Positions 27,838 to 35,527 of a DNA stretch of 64,000 bases are shown here, one piece after another. Made by a program: the position numbers and the translations under genes. The stretch covers positions 1,178,001 through 1,242,000 of the forward strand of contig NZ_CP033929.1 in NCBI RefSeq assembly GCF_003815915.1. Direction: 5' to 3'. The stretch is from Chryseobacterium indoltheticum. Lineage in GTDB: Bacteria > Bacteroidota > Bacteroidia > Flavobacteriales > Weeksellaceae. Under the pieces are notes generated by a model that saw nothing but the letters and a program-made list of their open reading frames with translations, was not told the DNA's origin and searched no databases. The stretch's first letter is position 1. Every line of letters starts with the position of its first letter.

Positions 27838-28569
27838 TTATTGTTGATTAGAAGGTCTATGCACTGCTTTGTAAATTTGGAAATTAAAAACAAAAGATGC
27901 ATTCTGTAGATTATAATAATTAGCATTTCTCGCGAATGCAGCTTTAGAAGGTACAATAATTACACCTTGTAAATTATAGGGGTTTGCATCTGGTAGATTT
28001 TCAAAACCTGTAAACTGTTTTAAGCCTTCTTTCAGACCTGCTATTTCATAATAGCTGCTATTCTGTCCGGCAGCAACTCTGACACTTTTTTTAACAAAAT
28101 AAAATGTTGGATCAGTTACCGGGGAACCGCTTCCATCAATGGTATTTAAAAGAACTCCTGGATTACCAAGCGAGATGTTTCCGTCTGTTTCTGTAGCAAG
28201 ATAATAATTGGCTCTCATCATTGTTTTAATCTGCGTAGAATCTCCAATTGCTACACCTGTTGAAGGAGGAGTGCTGTCTTCAGGCTGAGCTCCGGTTCTT
28301 TTGATGTAAATAACTCCCGAAGGAAGTGTTTGAGGATTTAGCTGAGATAGTTTTTTCTCATTGTCATCGGCTGCATCAGCAGTGAAAGCTTTGATGTTTC
28401 CCTGCAGATCTAAGTAGTTGTTATCCATGAATTTCTGAATAGCCTGCTCGTCATAAGAATTTCTTACATTGATATCTTCCGGTTCTACGAAGGTCTCCAC
28501 TTCATCATCCTTTTTACAAGCTGCGAAACACAACGATCCTGCAAGGATATACAAAAATATTTTTTTCAT
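27838..28569 (-). CDS. hypothetical lipoprotein (possible FKBP-type)
   Basis: A 243-residue lipoprotein with lipobox FAAC (Cys18) and an acidic, disordered segment (residues 19-45, KKDDEVETFVEPEDINVR). The middle and C-terminal parts (GLKEGLKQFTGFENLPDAN, GVIIVPSKAAFARNANYY) resemble the FKBP-like peptidyl-prolyl isomerase lipoproteins of flavobacteria, but catalytic residues are not clear. It is therefore an envelope lipoprotein with an uncertain isomerase fold. It diverges from the S4 protein gene over a 54-bp spacer. Confidence 0.7.
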   Translation of the reverse strand: MKKIFLYILAGSLCFAACKKDDEVETFVEPEDINVRNSYDEQAIQKFMDNNYLDLQGNIKAFTADAADDNEKKLSQLNPQTLPSGVIYIKRTGAQPEDSTPPSTGVAIGDSTQIKTMMRANYYLATETDGNISLGNPGVLLNTIDGSGSPVTDPTFYFVKKSVRVAAGQNSSYYEIAGLKEGLKQFTGFENLPDANPYNLQGVIIVPSKAAFARNANYYNLQNASFVFNFQIYKAVHRPSNQQ

Positions 28570-28623
28570 TTCAAAAACTTTAATTACTTTACAAATAATA
28601 TAACGACAAAAGTATAAAAAAAT

Positions 28624-29061
28624 ATGAGAATAGATAAATTTTTATGGAGCATTCGTTTTTATAAAACAAGATCGGTATCGGCAGATGAAATAAAAAAGAA
28701 CCGGGTTTCTATCGGAAACTCAGTTGTGAAGTCCTCCAAAGAAGTAAAAGAAGGAGATGTTATCAAAATTCGTAAAAATCAAATTGAGTATAAAATTAAG
28801 GTAATACAGATCCCTAAAAGTAGAATTGGAGCTAAATTGGTGCCGCTTCATATCAAAGATGTGACCGATAAAGATCAGTATGAGCAATTGATGATGCGGA
28901 AAATGTCTCAGGAATACTACCGAAACAGAGGAGAAGGAAGACCTACCAAAAAAGACAGAAGAGACATGGATGGATATGTAGAAAACGATGTCACTGCTGA
29001 TTTTACAGATTGGGACGATTTTTTTGGTGAAGACGGCAGTGATGCTGAAACCAAGGATTAA
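28624..29061 (+). CDS. S4-domain RNA-binding protein (HslR-like)
   Basis: A 145-residue protein whose first 70 residues form an S4 domain (MRIDKFLWSIRFYKTRSVS; then NSVVKSSKEVKEGD), as in Hsp15/HslR. The C-terminal part is basic then acidic (RPTKKDRRDMDG, then a DWDDFFGEDG tail). Hsp15 binds free 50S subunits carrying nascent chains after heat shock; whether this protein does so is inferred. Its 3' end converges on aroK across a terminator. Confidence 0.85.
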   Translation: MRIDKFLWSIRFYKTRSVSADEIKKNRVSIGNSVVKSSKEVKEGDVIKIRKNQIEYKIKVIQIPKSRIGAKLVPLHIKDVTDKDQYEQLMMRKMSQEYYRNRGEGRPTKKDRRDMDGYVENDVTADFTDWDDFFGEDGSDAETKD

Positions 29062-29072
29062 AATAATTAATG

Positions 29073-29106
29073 AATAGAAAAGCTCTAGAGATAGAGCTTT
29101 TCTATT
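29073..29106. terminator. bidirectional terminator overlapping the end of aroK
   Basis: A perfect 15-bp stem (AATAGAAAAGCTCTA / TAGAGCTTTTCTATT) with a GAGA loop. The right arm (29092-29106) lies within the last codons of aroK, whose stop is at 29085-29087. Confidence 0.88.
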
Positions 29107-29600
29107 ATTTCCTGAATGATGTCTTCAGGATCCTTTTGATCGGTATTAATGCTAAGCTGAGCTTTGCTGTAATACACATTTCGCTCAAATAAATGTTTGG
29201 CAATAAATTCAGGAAGATCTTCATCTGCAATTTTTGCAATCAAAGGTCTCTTTTCCTTCTGCTTTGAAATTCTTTCTGCTAAAGTAGCGATAGAAGCTCT
29301 CAAAAAAACACTCGCCGAATTATTATTAATGATTTCCATATTATTATAATACACCGGCGTTCCCCCGCCCAGACTCAAAACTATGTTTTCCTGGGTAGCT
29401 AAAATCTCCTCTAAAGTTTCTCTTTCTAACTTTCTAAAGTAAATTTCTCCCTTTTTTTCGAATATTTCAGGAATAGTCAATTTATTTCGTCGAGAAATTT
29501 CTTTATCGAGGTCAATTAATTTAAAATTTATTTTGTCGCTTAATATTTTGGAAATGTGAGATTTGCCACTCCCCATGTACCCTACTAGTGAAATTATCAT
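29085..29600 (-). CDS. aroK: shikimate kinase
   Basis: A 171-residue shikimate kinase (shikimate to shikimate-3-phosphate in aromatic amino acid synthesis). Walker A GYMGSGKS is at residues 7-14. FRKLERETL near 56 and LSLGGGTP near 74 are the shikimate-binding elements, with the LID region RPLI near 118. Its last codons are part of the convergent terminator hairpin. Its start lies 53 bp from the -7 box of the divergent tRNA cluster. Confidence 0.94.
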   Translation of the reverse strand: MIISLVGYMGSGKSHISKILSDKINFKLIDLDKEISRRNKLTIPEIFEKKGEIYFRKLERETLEEILATQENIVLSLGGGTPVYYNNMEIINNNSASVFLRASIATLAERISKQKEKRPLIAKIADEDLPEFIAKHLFERNVYYSKAQLSINTDQKDPEDIIQEIIEKLYL

Positions 29601-29632
29601 GAAATTATTTTAAACAAATTTGCGAAAAAGTT

Positions 29633-29661
29633 TTGAGATAATGAAAAAAGTCCTATCTTTG
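29633..29661 (+). promoter_or_regulatory. promoter of the first tRNA-Lys/tRNA-Leu genes
   Basis: TTG at 29633-29635 and TATCTTTG at 29654-29661 with an 18-bp spacer: a close match to the Bacteroidota promoter. Confidence 0.75.
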
Positions 29662-29716
29662 CACCACTAAAAACAAGGGACATTACTTAACAATGAAACT
29701 TGATAATAAAGTGACC

Positions 29717-29789
29717 GACTCGGTAGCTCAGCTGGTAGAGCAATACACTTTTAATGTATGGGTCCTGGGTTCGAATCCCAGCCGGGTCA
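29717..29789 (+). tRNA. tRNA-Lys (anticodon TTT), copy 1
   Basis: A 73-nt tRNA. The acceptor GACTCGG pairs with CCGGGTC (one T-G wobble), the D arm is GCTC..GAGC, the anticodon stem ATACA/TGTAT encloses loop CTTTTAA with anticodon TTT, and the T arm is CTGGG TTCGAAT CCCAG. The discriminator is A; CCA is not encoded. Identical to the copy at 29988. Confidence 0.97.
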
Positions 29790-29824
29790 CTAGCAAAAAA
29801 TTACTAGAATTCTGTAATTTTATT

Positions 29825-29907
29825 GCCTGTGTGGTGAAATTGGTAGACACGCCATCTTGAGGGGGTGGTTTCCTAAGGATGTGCTGGTTCGAGTCCAGTC
29901 GCAGGCA
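29825..29907 (+). tRNA. tRNA-Leu (anticodon GAG)
   Basis: An 83-nt class II tRNA. The acceptor GCCTGTG pairs with CGCAGGC. The anticodon stem CCATC/GGTGG encloses TTGAGGG (anticodon GAG), there is a variable arm, and the T arm is CTGGT TCGAGT CCAG-like. Discriminator A. It lies between the two tRNA-Lys copies, and the first promoter probably transcribes it. Confidence 0.95.
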
Positions 29908-29934
29908 CTGCAAAAAAAAATATTTGATTAATAA

Positions 29935-29965
29935 TTGATATTTTATAAAAATAATTTTATATTTG
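29935..29965 (+). promoter_or_regulatory. promoter of the second tRNA-Lys
   Basis: TTG at 29935-29937 and TATATTTG at 29958-29965 with a 20-bp spacer, 22 bp before the mature 5' end. Confidence 0.65.
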
Positions 29966-29987
29966 TCGACGTTAATTTAATGTGACC

Positions 29988-30060
29988 GACTCGGTAGCTC
30001 AGCTGGTAGAGCAATACACTTTTAATGTATGGGTCCTGGGTTCGAATCCCAGCCGGGTCA
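29988..30060 (+). tRNA. tRNA-Lys (anticodon TTT), copy 2
   Basis: 73 nt, identical to copy 1, with its own promoter upstream and a terminator hairpin at 30114-30141. Confidence 0.97.
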
Positions 30061-30113
30061 CAAGTTTACTGAAAAGTAAATTTTTTTCATATTAATATTT
30101 TGTGATTTGGTGT

Positions 30114-30141
30114 TCAAAGGCTTCCTTCCGGAAGCCTTTGA
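30114..30141 (+). terminator. terminator of the tRNA cluster
   Basis: A perfect 12-bp stem TCAAAGGCTTCC / GGAAGCCTTTGA with a TTCC loop followed by a T-run on the plus strand. It ends 10 bp from the convergent panC stop. Confidence 0.85.
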
Positions 30142-30150
30142 TTTTTTGTT

Positions 30151-30999
30151 TCAGTCCAAATGCATATTGTCAATCAATCTTACTCCGTCTACATTTACTA
30201 CAATAAATGCTCTGTAAGAATTTTCATTTTCTTTTTGATCAATTTCTTTTAATGTATCCTCGTCAGCAATTAAAAAATATTCCAATTCCATATTTTCCTG
30301 GTTGCTGAAAATTTCATTTATCTTTTCCTTAATTTCAGAAACAGAAATGTTTTTAAACCATTCTTTAACTTTAATTAAAGTTTCAAAAATAATTTTAGCA
30401 TCGCTTTTTCTTTCTTCAGCAAGACGTTGGTTTCTGGAGCTTAAAGCTAAACCGTTTTCGGCTCTGTAGATAGAAACGCCTATTATTTTAATAGGGAGTT
30501 GCTTTTTCTCAACCATTTTACTGATAATTGCCAATTGCTGGAAGTCTTTTTCTCCGAAATACGCATTGTTTGGTTTTACCTGTCTGAAAAGTTCTTCAAC
30601 GACAGTTCCAACACCGTCAAAGTGTCCGGGTCTTGATTTTCCTTCCATTTCATTTTCCAGTCCGTCATAATCATAATGCTGGCTTTCTGTTTTCTCAGGA
30701 TAAATATCTTCAACCTGCGGAAGGTAAACAGCATCTACCAAACCGGAATTTTCAAGAATAGATATATCGCGGTCAGTATCTCTTGGGTATTTTTCCAGAT
30801 CTCCGGCATTGTTAAACTGTGTAGGATTTACAAAAATTGAAGAAATCACCAAGTCATTTTCTTTTCTTGCAGCCTCATACAATGATAGATGACCATTGTG
30901 TAAAGCTCCCATCGTAGGTGCAAAACCTATTTTTTTGCCCATTTCCTTCTGTCTTTCTATAAAATCCTGAAGTGTTTTTTTGTTTTTTAGAACTTCCAT
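30151..30999 (-). CDS. panC: pantoate--beta-alanine ligase
   Basis: PanC (282 residues from ATG 30999; an in-frame ATG at 31047 would add 16 residues unlike the family). It joins pantoate and beta-alanine in coenzyme A synthesis. Visible signatures are the nucleotide-binding PTMGALHNGHLSL, SIFVNPTQFN, the FGEKDFQQL motif and ALSSRNQRL. It is divergent from the GT5-domain gene, with a spacer of 168 bp from this start. Confidence 0.95.
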   Translation of the reverse strand: MEVLKNKKTLQDFIERQKEMGKKIGFAPTMGALHNGHLSLYEAARKENDLVISSIFVNPTQFNNAGDLEKYPRDTDRDISILENSGLVDAVYLPQVEDIYPEKTESQHYDYDGLENEMEGKSRPGHFDGVGTVVEELFRQVKPNNAYFGEKDFQQLAIISKMVEKKQLPIKIIGVSIYRAENGLALSSRNQRLAEERKSDAKIIFETLIKVKEWFKNISVSEIKEKINEIFSNQENMELEYFLIADEDTLKEIDQKENENSYRAFIVVNVDGVRLIDNMHLD

Positions 31000-31167
31000 A
31001 GTTTGTTTTAATAACAATTCAAAAATACTAAATATTAAGATATTCATTTTTAGTTTTCATGCATTATCTTGAGAACTATCGTAAAAAAATGTTAATTAGG
31101 ATAATGTTGAATGTTTTTTCGTAATTTTGCATATTAAGCGTTATTTAAAAATTATATAAAAAATTAT

Positions 31168-31938
31168 ATGCCCAATCAGAAAATACTGTACATTACCACA
31201 GAGATGTACCCTTATCAGGAAGACACAAATTTAGGAGCGGTGGTAAACAAGATGGCACTTAAAATGCACCAAGAAGGCAATGATGTAAGAGTTTTTATGC
31301 CAAGATTCGGACAGATAAGTGAGAGAAAATTCCAGTTACATGAGGTAATTCGTCTTTCAGGGATGAATATTATCATTAATGATTTAGATCAGCCCTTAAT
31401 TATTAAAGTGGCTTCACTTCCGGGCGAGAGACTGCAGGTTTATTTCATCGATAACGAAGAATATTTCAAAAGAAAGCAATATTATTTTGATGATGCAGGA
31501 GTAGCGTTTGAGGATAATGATGAGAGAGCTATATTCTTTGCACGTGGTGTAATAGAGACAATCAAAAAACTAAACTGGGTGCCGGATGTAATCCACTTAA
31601 ATGGATGGATGTCTTCTTTTGTGCCTATTTATCTGAAAACATACTACAAATCTGATACTTATTTCAAAGATGCAAAAATTGTACTTTCACTATATAATGA
31701 GAAAAATGCAGCTTTGGCAGGAAATGTAAGTGACAAACTGAAGTTTGATAATATTTCAGACTTAAATGCGTTAAATAACCCAAGCTTCGAGAGTTTCGTA
31801 ATTGAAAGTATGAATTACGTAGACGAAGTTGTAAAAGGTGACGAGTTTTTGAACGGTGATCTTGATAAAGGCTTCAACGAAACAGCTACATCAAAATCTG
31901 AATACCTAGATGTAGACTCTATCAGTAAATTATATTAA
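31168..31938 (+). CDS. stand-alone glycogen synthase N-terminal (GT5) domain protein
   Basis: A 256-residue protein homologous to the N-terminal half of GlgA: ILYITTEMYPYQE at the start, GAVVNKMALKM, the MPRFG motif near 48, VIHLNGWMSSFVP near 140. The ADP-glucose-binding C-terminal Rossmann domain of GlgA is absent. The end (residues 185-256) is acidic and unlike GlgA. Length and domain content suggest it is not an active glycogen synthase. It begins an apparent operon with a DUF4270 lipoprotein gene (8 bp gap) and glmS, so a role in envelope polysaccharide synthesis or regulation is possible. Confidence 0.82.
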   Translation: MPNQKILYITTEMYPYQEDTNLGAVVNKMALKMHQEGNDVRVFMPRFGQISERKFQLHEVIRLSGMNIIINDLDQPLIIKVASLPGERLQVYFIDNEEYFKRKQYYFDDAGVAFEDNDERAIFFARGVIETIKKLNWVPDVIHLNGWMSSFVPIYLKTYYKSDTYFKDAKIVLSLYNEKNAALAGNVSDKLKFDNISDLNALNNPSFESFVIESMNYVDEVVKGDEFLNGDLDKGFNETATSKSEYLDVDSISKLY

Positions 31939-31946
31939 TATACATT

Positions 31947-33539
31947 TTGATGATTTATAATATTAGAAAATTTTTCACCATCCTTTCTGTAATGGTTTTA
32001 GGTGGTGTTTTGGTTTATAACTGTGAGCCGGAGCCAGATTCTTTAGGTGAACAATTATTTTTGAATGGTGCGGCAGAAGGAAATGAAACTTCTTATGATC
32101 TTATTGCTTACAACATAGATAATAATGATACAATAAGAACAGATGCATTTAAGTTATTAAGTCTTGTGAGCTCTGGTTCAACTACTTCCACAGCAGTTTT
32201 AGGAGCTTTTAATGAGAAGCAGTTTGGGAAGCAGAAAGCTTCTTATTTTACTCAGGTAAGATTAGCTGCCAATAATCCTGATTTTGGAACGGATGCGGTG
32301 GTTGATTCTGTAGTTCTTGTTCTTAAACCAATTGTAAGCGTAGATTCTCTTAAAACTACTACAGATGAAAGTTATGTTTTCCCTAATGGAAATGTAGACG
32401 CTAAAAAAGTTGTGAATACATATCCTATTAAAAAATATGGTAAAGCAAAACTTAACGGAGGTAAACTTACCTTACAAGTAAACGAAGTTACCGAATTTAT
32501 GAATGGACTTAATGATATTGTCTATTCTAATAAAAACTTCGATACAAATCCTACAGCTTTAGGTTCAAAAGAAATTAAAGATGGAAGTGTAAGCTCTGTT
32601 GTCATTACAAAAGATTCTGACAATACTGAATTATTTACTGCATCTGCACCTTCAGTGAGAATTCCGCTGACAGCATCGGTTTTCCAAACTAAAATTATAG
32701 ACAAAAAGGGACAGCCTGAATTAAGTGATGTTTCTAATTTTATCAGACATTTCAAAGGTTTAAAAGTTTCTGTAGTTGAAGAAGATGGTTATTTATTCCA
32801 GTTTACTCCAAACGATATGCAGCTTATCATGTACTACAAAAGTGATAAAATTGAAAACGGAGTTAAAACAAGACCTCAAACAACATACGAGTTTGCTATA
32901 AAAGGTTCTAATATGCATTCTGCTTATTATGAATACGACAGAACAAATGCTATCATTAATGATTATGCTAACGGAAATACTACAACAGGAGACTTGAAGC
33001 TTTATGCACAAGGAATGGGAGGTAATTCTATTGGTATCAAATTTAAAGAGGAAGAGATTGCTAAACTGAAAAAGCTTTATCAAGATGATAAAGCAGCAAT
33101 CATTACTGCGAAAATCAGGATCTATACGGATGAAGCTACTTGGTCTACTCCTTATGCGAAGCCAACAGCGAGTGATTTTACTATCGTTCAAAAAGATAAA
33201 GATGCAAATGGAAAAGAAACAACAGCATTTACAGCAGATTATACTTCTTTAGGAGCATTATTTATTCCTGTAAGAGCTTATAATACAGATAAAAATCCTG
33301 CTTATTATGATTTTACGGTAACGCAGTCTTTAAAAGATATTGTTGAATCTGGAGCTGCTTATAATAATAAATATTTCAAAATTGATCTTGCTCAGTTTGC
33401 ACCGAACTCTTCAGGTACTGTAGCAGGGTATAATTATACAACAAGAGCGTTTTCAATGTTACGAACTGTCTTTGTAGGTTCTGACCCTTCAAATCAGAAC
33501 AAAATACAGTTAAAAGTTACTTACGGGACAAAAAAATAA
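31947..33539 (+). CDS. DUF4270 family lipoprotein
   Basis: A 530-residue Bacteroidota-specific DUF4270 protein. A hydrophobic N-terminus precedes Cys26 in VLVYNCEPEPDSLG, consistent with a lipobox of relaxed form. The body is beta-rich with repeated YTNP-like elements and a late RTVFVGSDPSNQNK. The function of the family is unknown and its location is probably the outer membrane surface. It lies between the GT5-domain gene and glmS with gaps of 8 and 26 bp. Confidence 0.85.
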   Translation: MMIYNIRKFFTILSVMVLGGVLVYNCEPEPDSLGEQLFLNGAAEGNETSYDLIAYNIDNNDTIRTDAFKLLSLVSSGSTTSTAVLGAFNEKQFGKQKASYFTQVRLAANNPDFGTDAVVDSVVLVLKPIVSVDSLKTTTDESYVFPNGNVDAKKVVNTYPIKKYGKAKLNGGKLTLQVNEVTEFMNGLNDIVYSNKNFDTNPTALGSKEIKDGSVSSVVITKDSDNTELFTASAPSVRIPLTASVFQTKIIDKKGQPELSDVSNFIRHFKGLKVSVVEEDGYLFQFTPNDMQLIMYYKSDKIENGVKTRPQTTYEFAIKGSNMHSAYYEYDRTNAIINDYANGNTTTGDLKLYAQGMGGNSIGIKFKEEEIAKLKKLYQDDKAAIITAKIRIYTDEATWSTPYAKPTASDFTIVQKDKDANGKETTAFTADYTSLGALFIPVRAYNTDKNPAYYDFTVTQSLKDIVESGAAYNNKYFKIDLAQFAPNSSGTVAGYNYTTRAFSMLRTVFVGSDPSNQNKIQLKVTYGTKK

Positions 33540-33565
33540 AATATTAAAATACATTTGATTAAAAT

Positions 33566-35419
33566 ATGTGCGGAATAGTTGGTTATACAGGTTTTCAGGA
33601 TGCTTATGATATTGTTATCAACGGTCTTAGAAGACTAGAATATAGAGGTTATGATAGTGCCGGTATTGTTTTAGAAAATACAGAAAACAGTTTTAGCGTC
33701 GAAAAGACTAAAGGGAAGGTTGATGATTTGGTCAATATTTCTAATAATTTAAAAGGAACGTCCAAAATAGGAATGGGGCATACACGTTGGGCAACTCATG
33801 GTGTACCAAGTGATAGAAATTCACATCCTCATGTTTCAAATAATAATAAAATAGCACTTGTTCATAACGGAATCATTGAAAATTATGATACAATTAAAAC
33901 AATGCTTACCGAGAAAGGTTTTTCTTTCAAATCGGAAACTGATACGGAAGTTTTGGTTAATCTAATCCAGTATTTTACAGATATTAATCCTGAGATAGAT
34001 TTTCCTGAAGCAGTAAGATATGCCCTAAACGAAGTGTATGGTGCTTATGCAATTACTGTAATGCACGAAGATCATCCGGGAGTTTTGGTTGTTGCAAGAT
34101 TGGGTTCTCCGTTAGCAATTGGGATTGGTGATAAAGAATATTTTATTGCCTCTGATGCATCTCCTTTTGTTGAGTTTACGAAAGAAGCTATTTATCTGGA
34201 AGAAGGTCATATGGCAACTATATCTTTAGAAGGAGGGGTAGACATTAGAACAATTACCGAAAATTCTAAGATAATTCCTGAAATTCAGGAGCTGAAATTA
34301 AGTTTAGAGCAAATCGAAAAAGGTGGATATGAGCATTTTATGCTTAAAGAAATTTTCGAACAGCCAAAATCTATTCATGATACAATGAGAGGAAGACTTA
34401 TTGTAAATGAAGGAGTTATTAAAATGGCCGGAATCTGGGATCATCTTGAAAGATTTAAAAATGCAAACAGAATCATCATTATCGCTTGCGGTACTTCGTG
34501 GCATGCAGGTCTTATTGGTGAATATCTGATCGAAGAATTTGCAAGAGTTCCTGTAGAAGTAGAATATGCTTCAGAATTCAGATATAGAAATCCTATTATT
34601 ACAGATAAAGATGTTGTAATTGCTATTTCTCAGTCAGGAGAAACTGCAGATACTATGGCTGCTTTAAAATTAGCTAAAGAAAAAGGTGCATTTATATATG
34701 GTATATGTAATGTCGTTGATTCTTCGATTGCGAGAATTACAGATGCAGGATCTTATACCCATGCAGGACCAGAAATTGGTGTTGCTTCTACCAAAGCATT
34801 TACAGCTCAGTTGACGATTCTTTCATTAATAGCATTAAAATTAGGAAAGCACAATGGTAATTTAGGAAATGCAGATTTTATGAGTCTAATTTCTGAATTG
34901 GATGCTCTTCCTAAAAAAATTGAAGAAGTTCTGGAAGCTACTCACGAGCTTACTCAGCATATTGCAAAAGACTTTATCAATGCAACCAATTTCCTTTATT
35001 TAGGAAGAGGATACAATTATCCTGCAGCATTGGAAGGAGCTCTTAAATTGAAAGAAATTTCATACATTCATGCAGAAGGCTATCCTGCTGCTGAAATGAA
35101 GCACGGCCCTATTGCATTAATTGACGAAAATATGCCAATTGTTATCATTGCTCCAAAAAGAGGTCATTATGATAAGATTGTAAGCAATGTACAAGAAATT
35201 AAAGCAAGAAAAGGTAAAGTAATTGCGGTGGTAAACAAAGGAGATACACAGGTAAGCGCAATGGCTGACTATGTGATAGAAATTCCTGAAACATCAGAAT
35301 GTTTTTCTCCAATAGTAGCTTCAGTGCCTTTACAGCTATTAGCTTATTATATAGCGGTGTATAGGGGAGCCAACGTAGATCAGCCAAGAAATCTTGCAAA
35401 ATCAGTAACTGTAGAGTAA
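33566..35419 (+). CDS. glmS: glutamine--fructose-6-phosphate aminotransferase
   Basis: GlmS (617 residues) makes glucosamine-6-phosphate, the first step towards UDP-GlcNAc. The catalytic Cys2 (MCGIVGY) starts the class II glutaminase domain; HTRWATHG near 73 and HNGIIEN near 100 are glutaminase motifs. The two SIS isomerase domains have CGTSWHA near 308 and the conserved C-terminal PRNLAKSVTVE. There is no glmS ribozyme upstream; the spacer to the DUF4270 gene is only 26 bp. It ends the operon before gldK. Confidence 0.97.
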   Translation: MCGIVGYTGFQDAYDIVINGLRRLEYRGYDSAGIVLENTENSFSVEKTKGKVDDLVNISNNLKGTSKIGMGHTRWATHGVPSDRNSHPHVSNNNKIALVHNGIIENYDTIKTMLTEKGFSFKSETDTEVLVNLIQYFTDINPEIDFPEAVRYALNEVYGAYAITVMHEDHPGVLVVARLGSPLAIGIGDKEYFIASDASPFVEFTKEAIYLEEGHMATISLEGGVDIRTITENSKIIPEIQELKLSLEQIEKGGYEHFMLKEIFEQPKSIHDTMRGRLIVNEGVIKMAGIWDHLERFKNANRIIIIACGTSWHAGLIGEYLIEEFARVPVEVEYASEFRYRNPIITDKDVVIAISQSGETADTMAALKLAKEKGAFIYGICNVVDSSIARITDAGSYTHAGPEIGVASTKAFTAQLTILSLIALKLGKHNGNLGNADFMSLISELDALPKKIEEVLEATHELTQHIAKDFINATNFLYLGRGYNYPAALEGALKLKEISYIHAEGYPAAEMKHGPIALIDENMPIVIIAPKRGHYDKIVSNVQEIKARKGKVIAVVNKGDTQVSAMADYVIEIPETSECFSPIVASVPLQLLAYYIAVYRGANVDQPRNLAKSVTVE

Positions 35420-35527
35420 AAAGGACTTGGAAATAAAATAAGTTCAGGTTTTTTTCGTTATTATAAAAAAAATCTTAAAAGTTTCTTAAAAAAATTATAT
35501 ATTTACGGCTTAATTATAAAAATTAAC

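Larger units (their letters stand above)
29711..30061 (+). repeat. 80-bp direct repeat containing tRNA-Lys (29711-29790 and 29982-30061)
   Basis: The two tRNA-Lys genes and 6 bp of leader plus 1 bp of trailer (GTGACC ahead, C after) are identical, with tRNA-Leu between them. Flanks beyond that diverge. Confidence 0.9.

Noticed and set aside
29728..29913. Minus-strand ORF across tRNA-Lys and tRNA-Leu
   Set aside because: It is antisense to well-formed tRNA genes and has the low-information composition typical of tRNA shadow ORFs.
33540..33565. glmS ribozyme or riboswitch upstream of glmS
   Set aside because: The spacer is only 26 bp and no ribozyme fold is possible within it.
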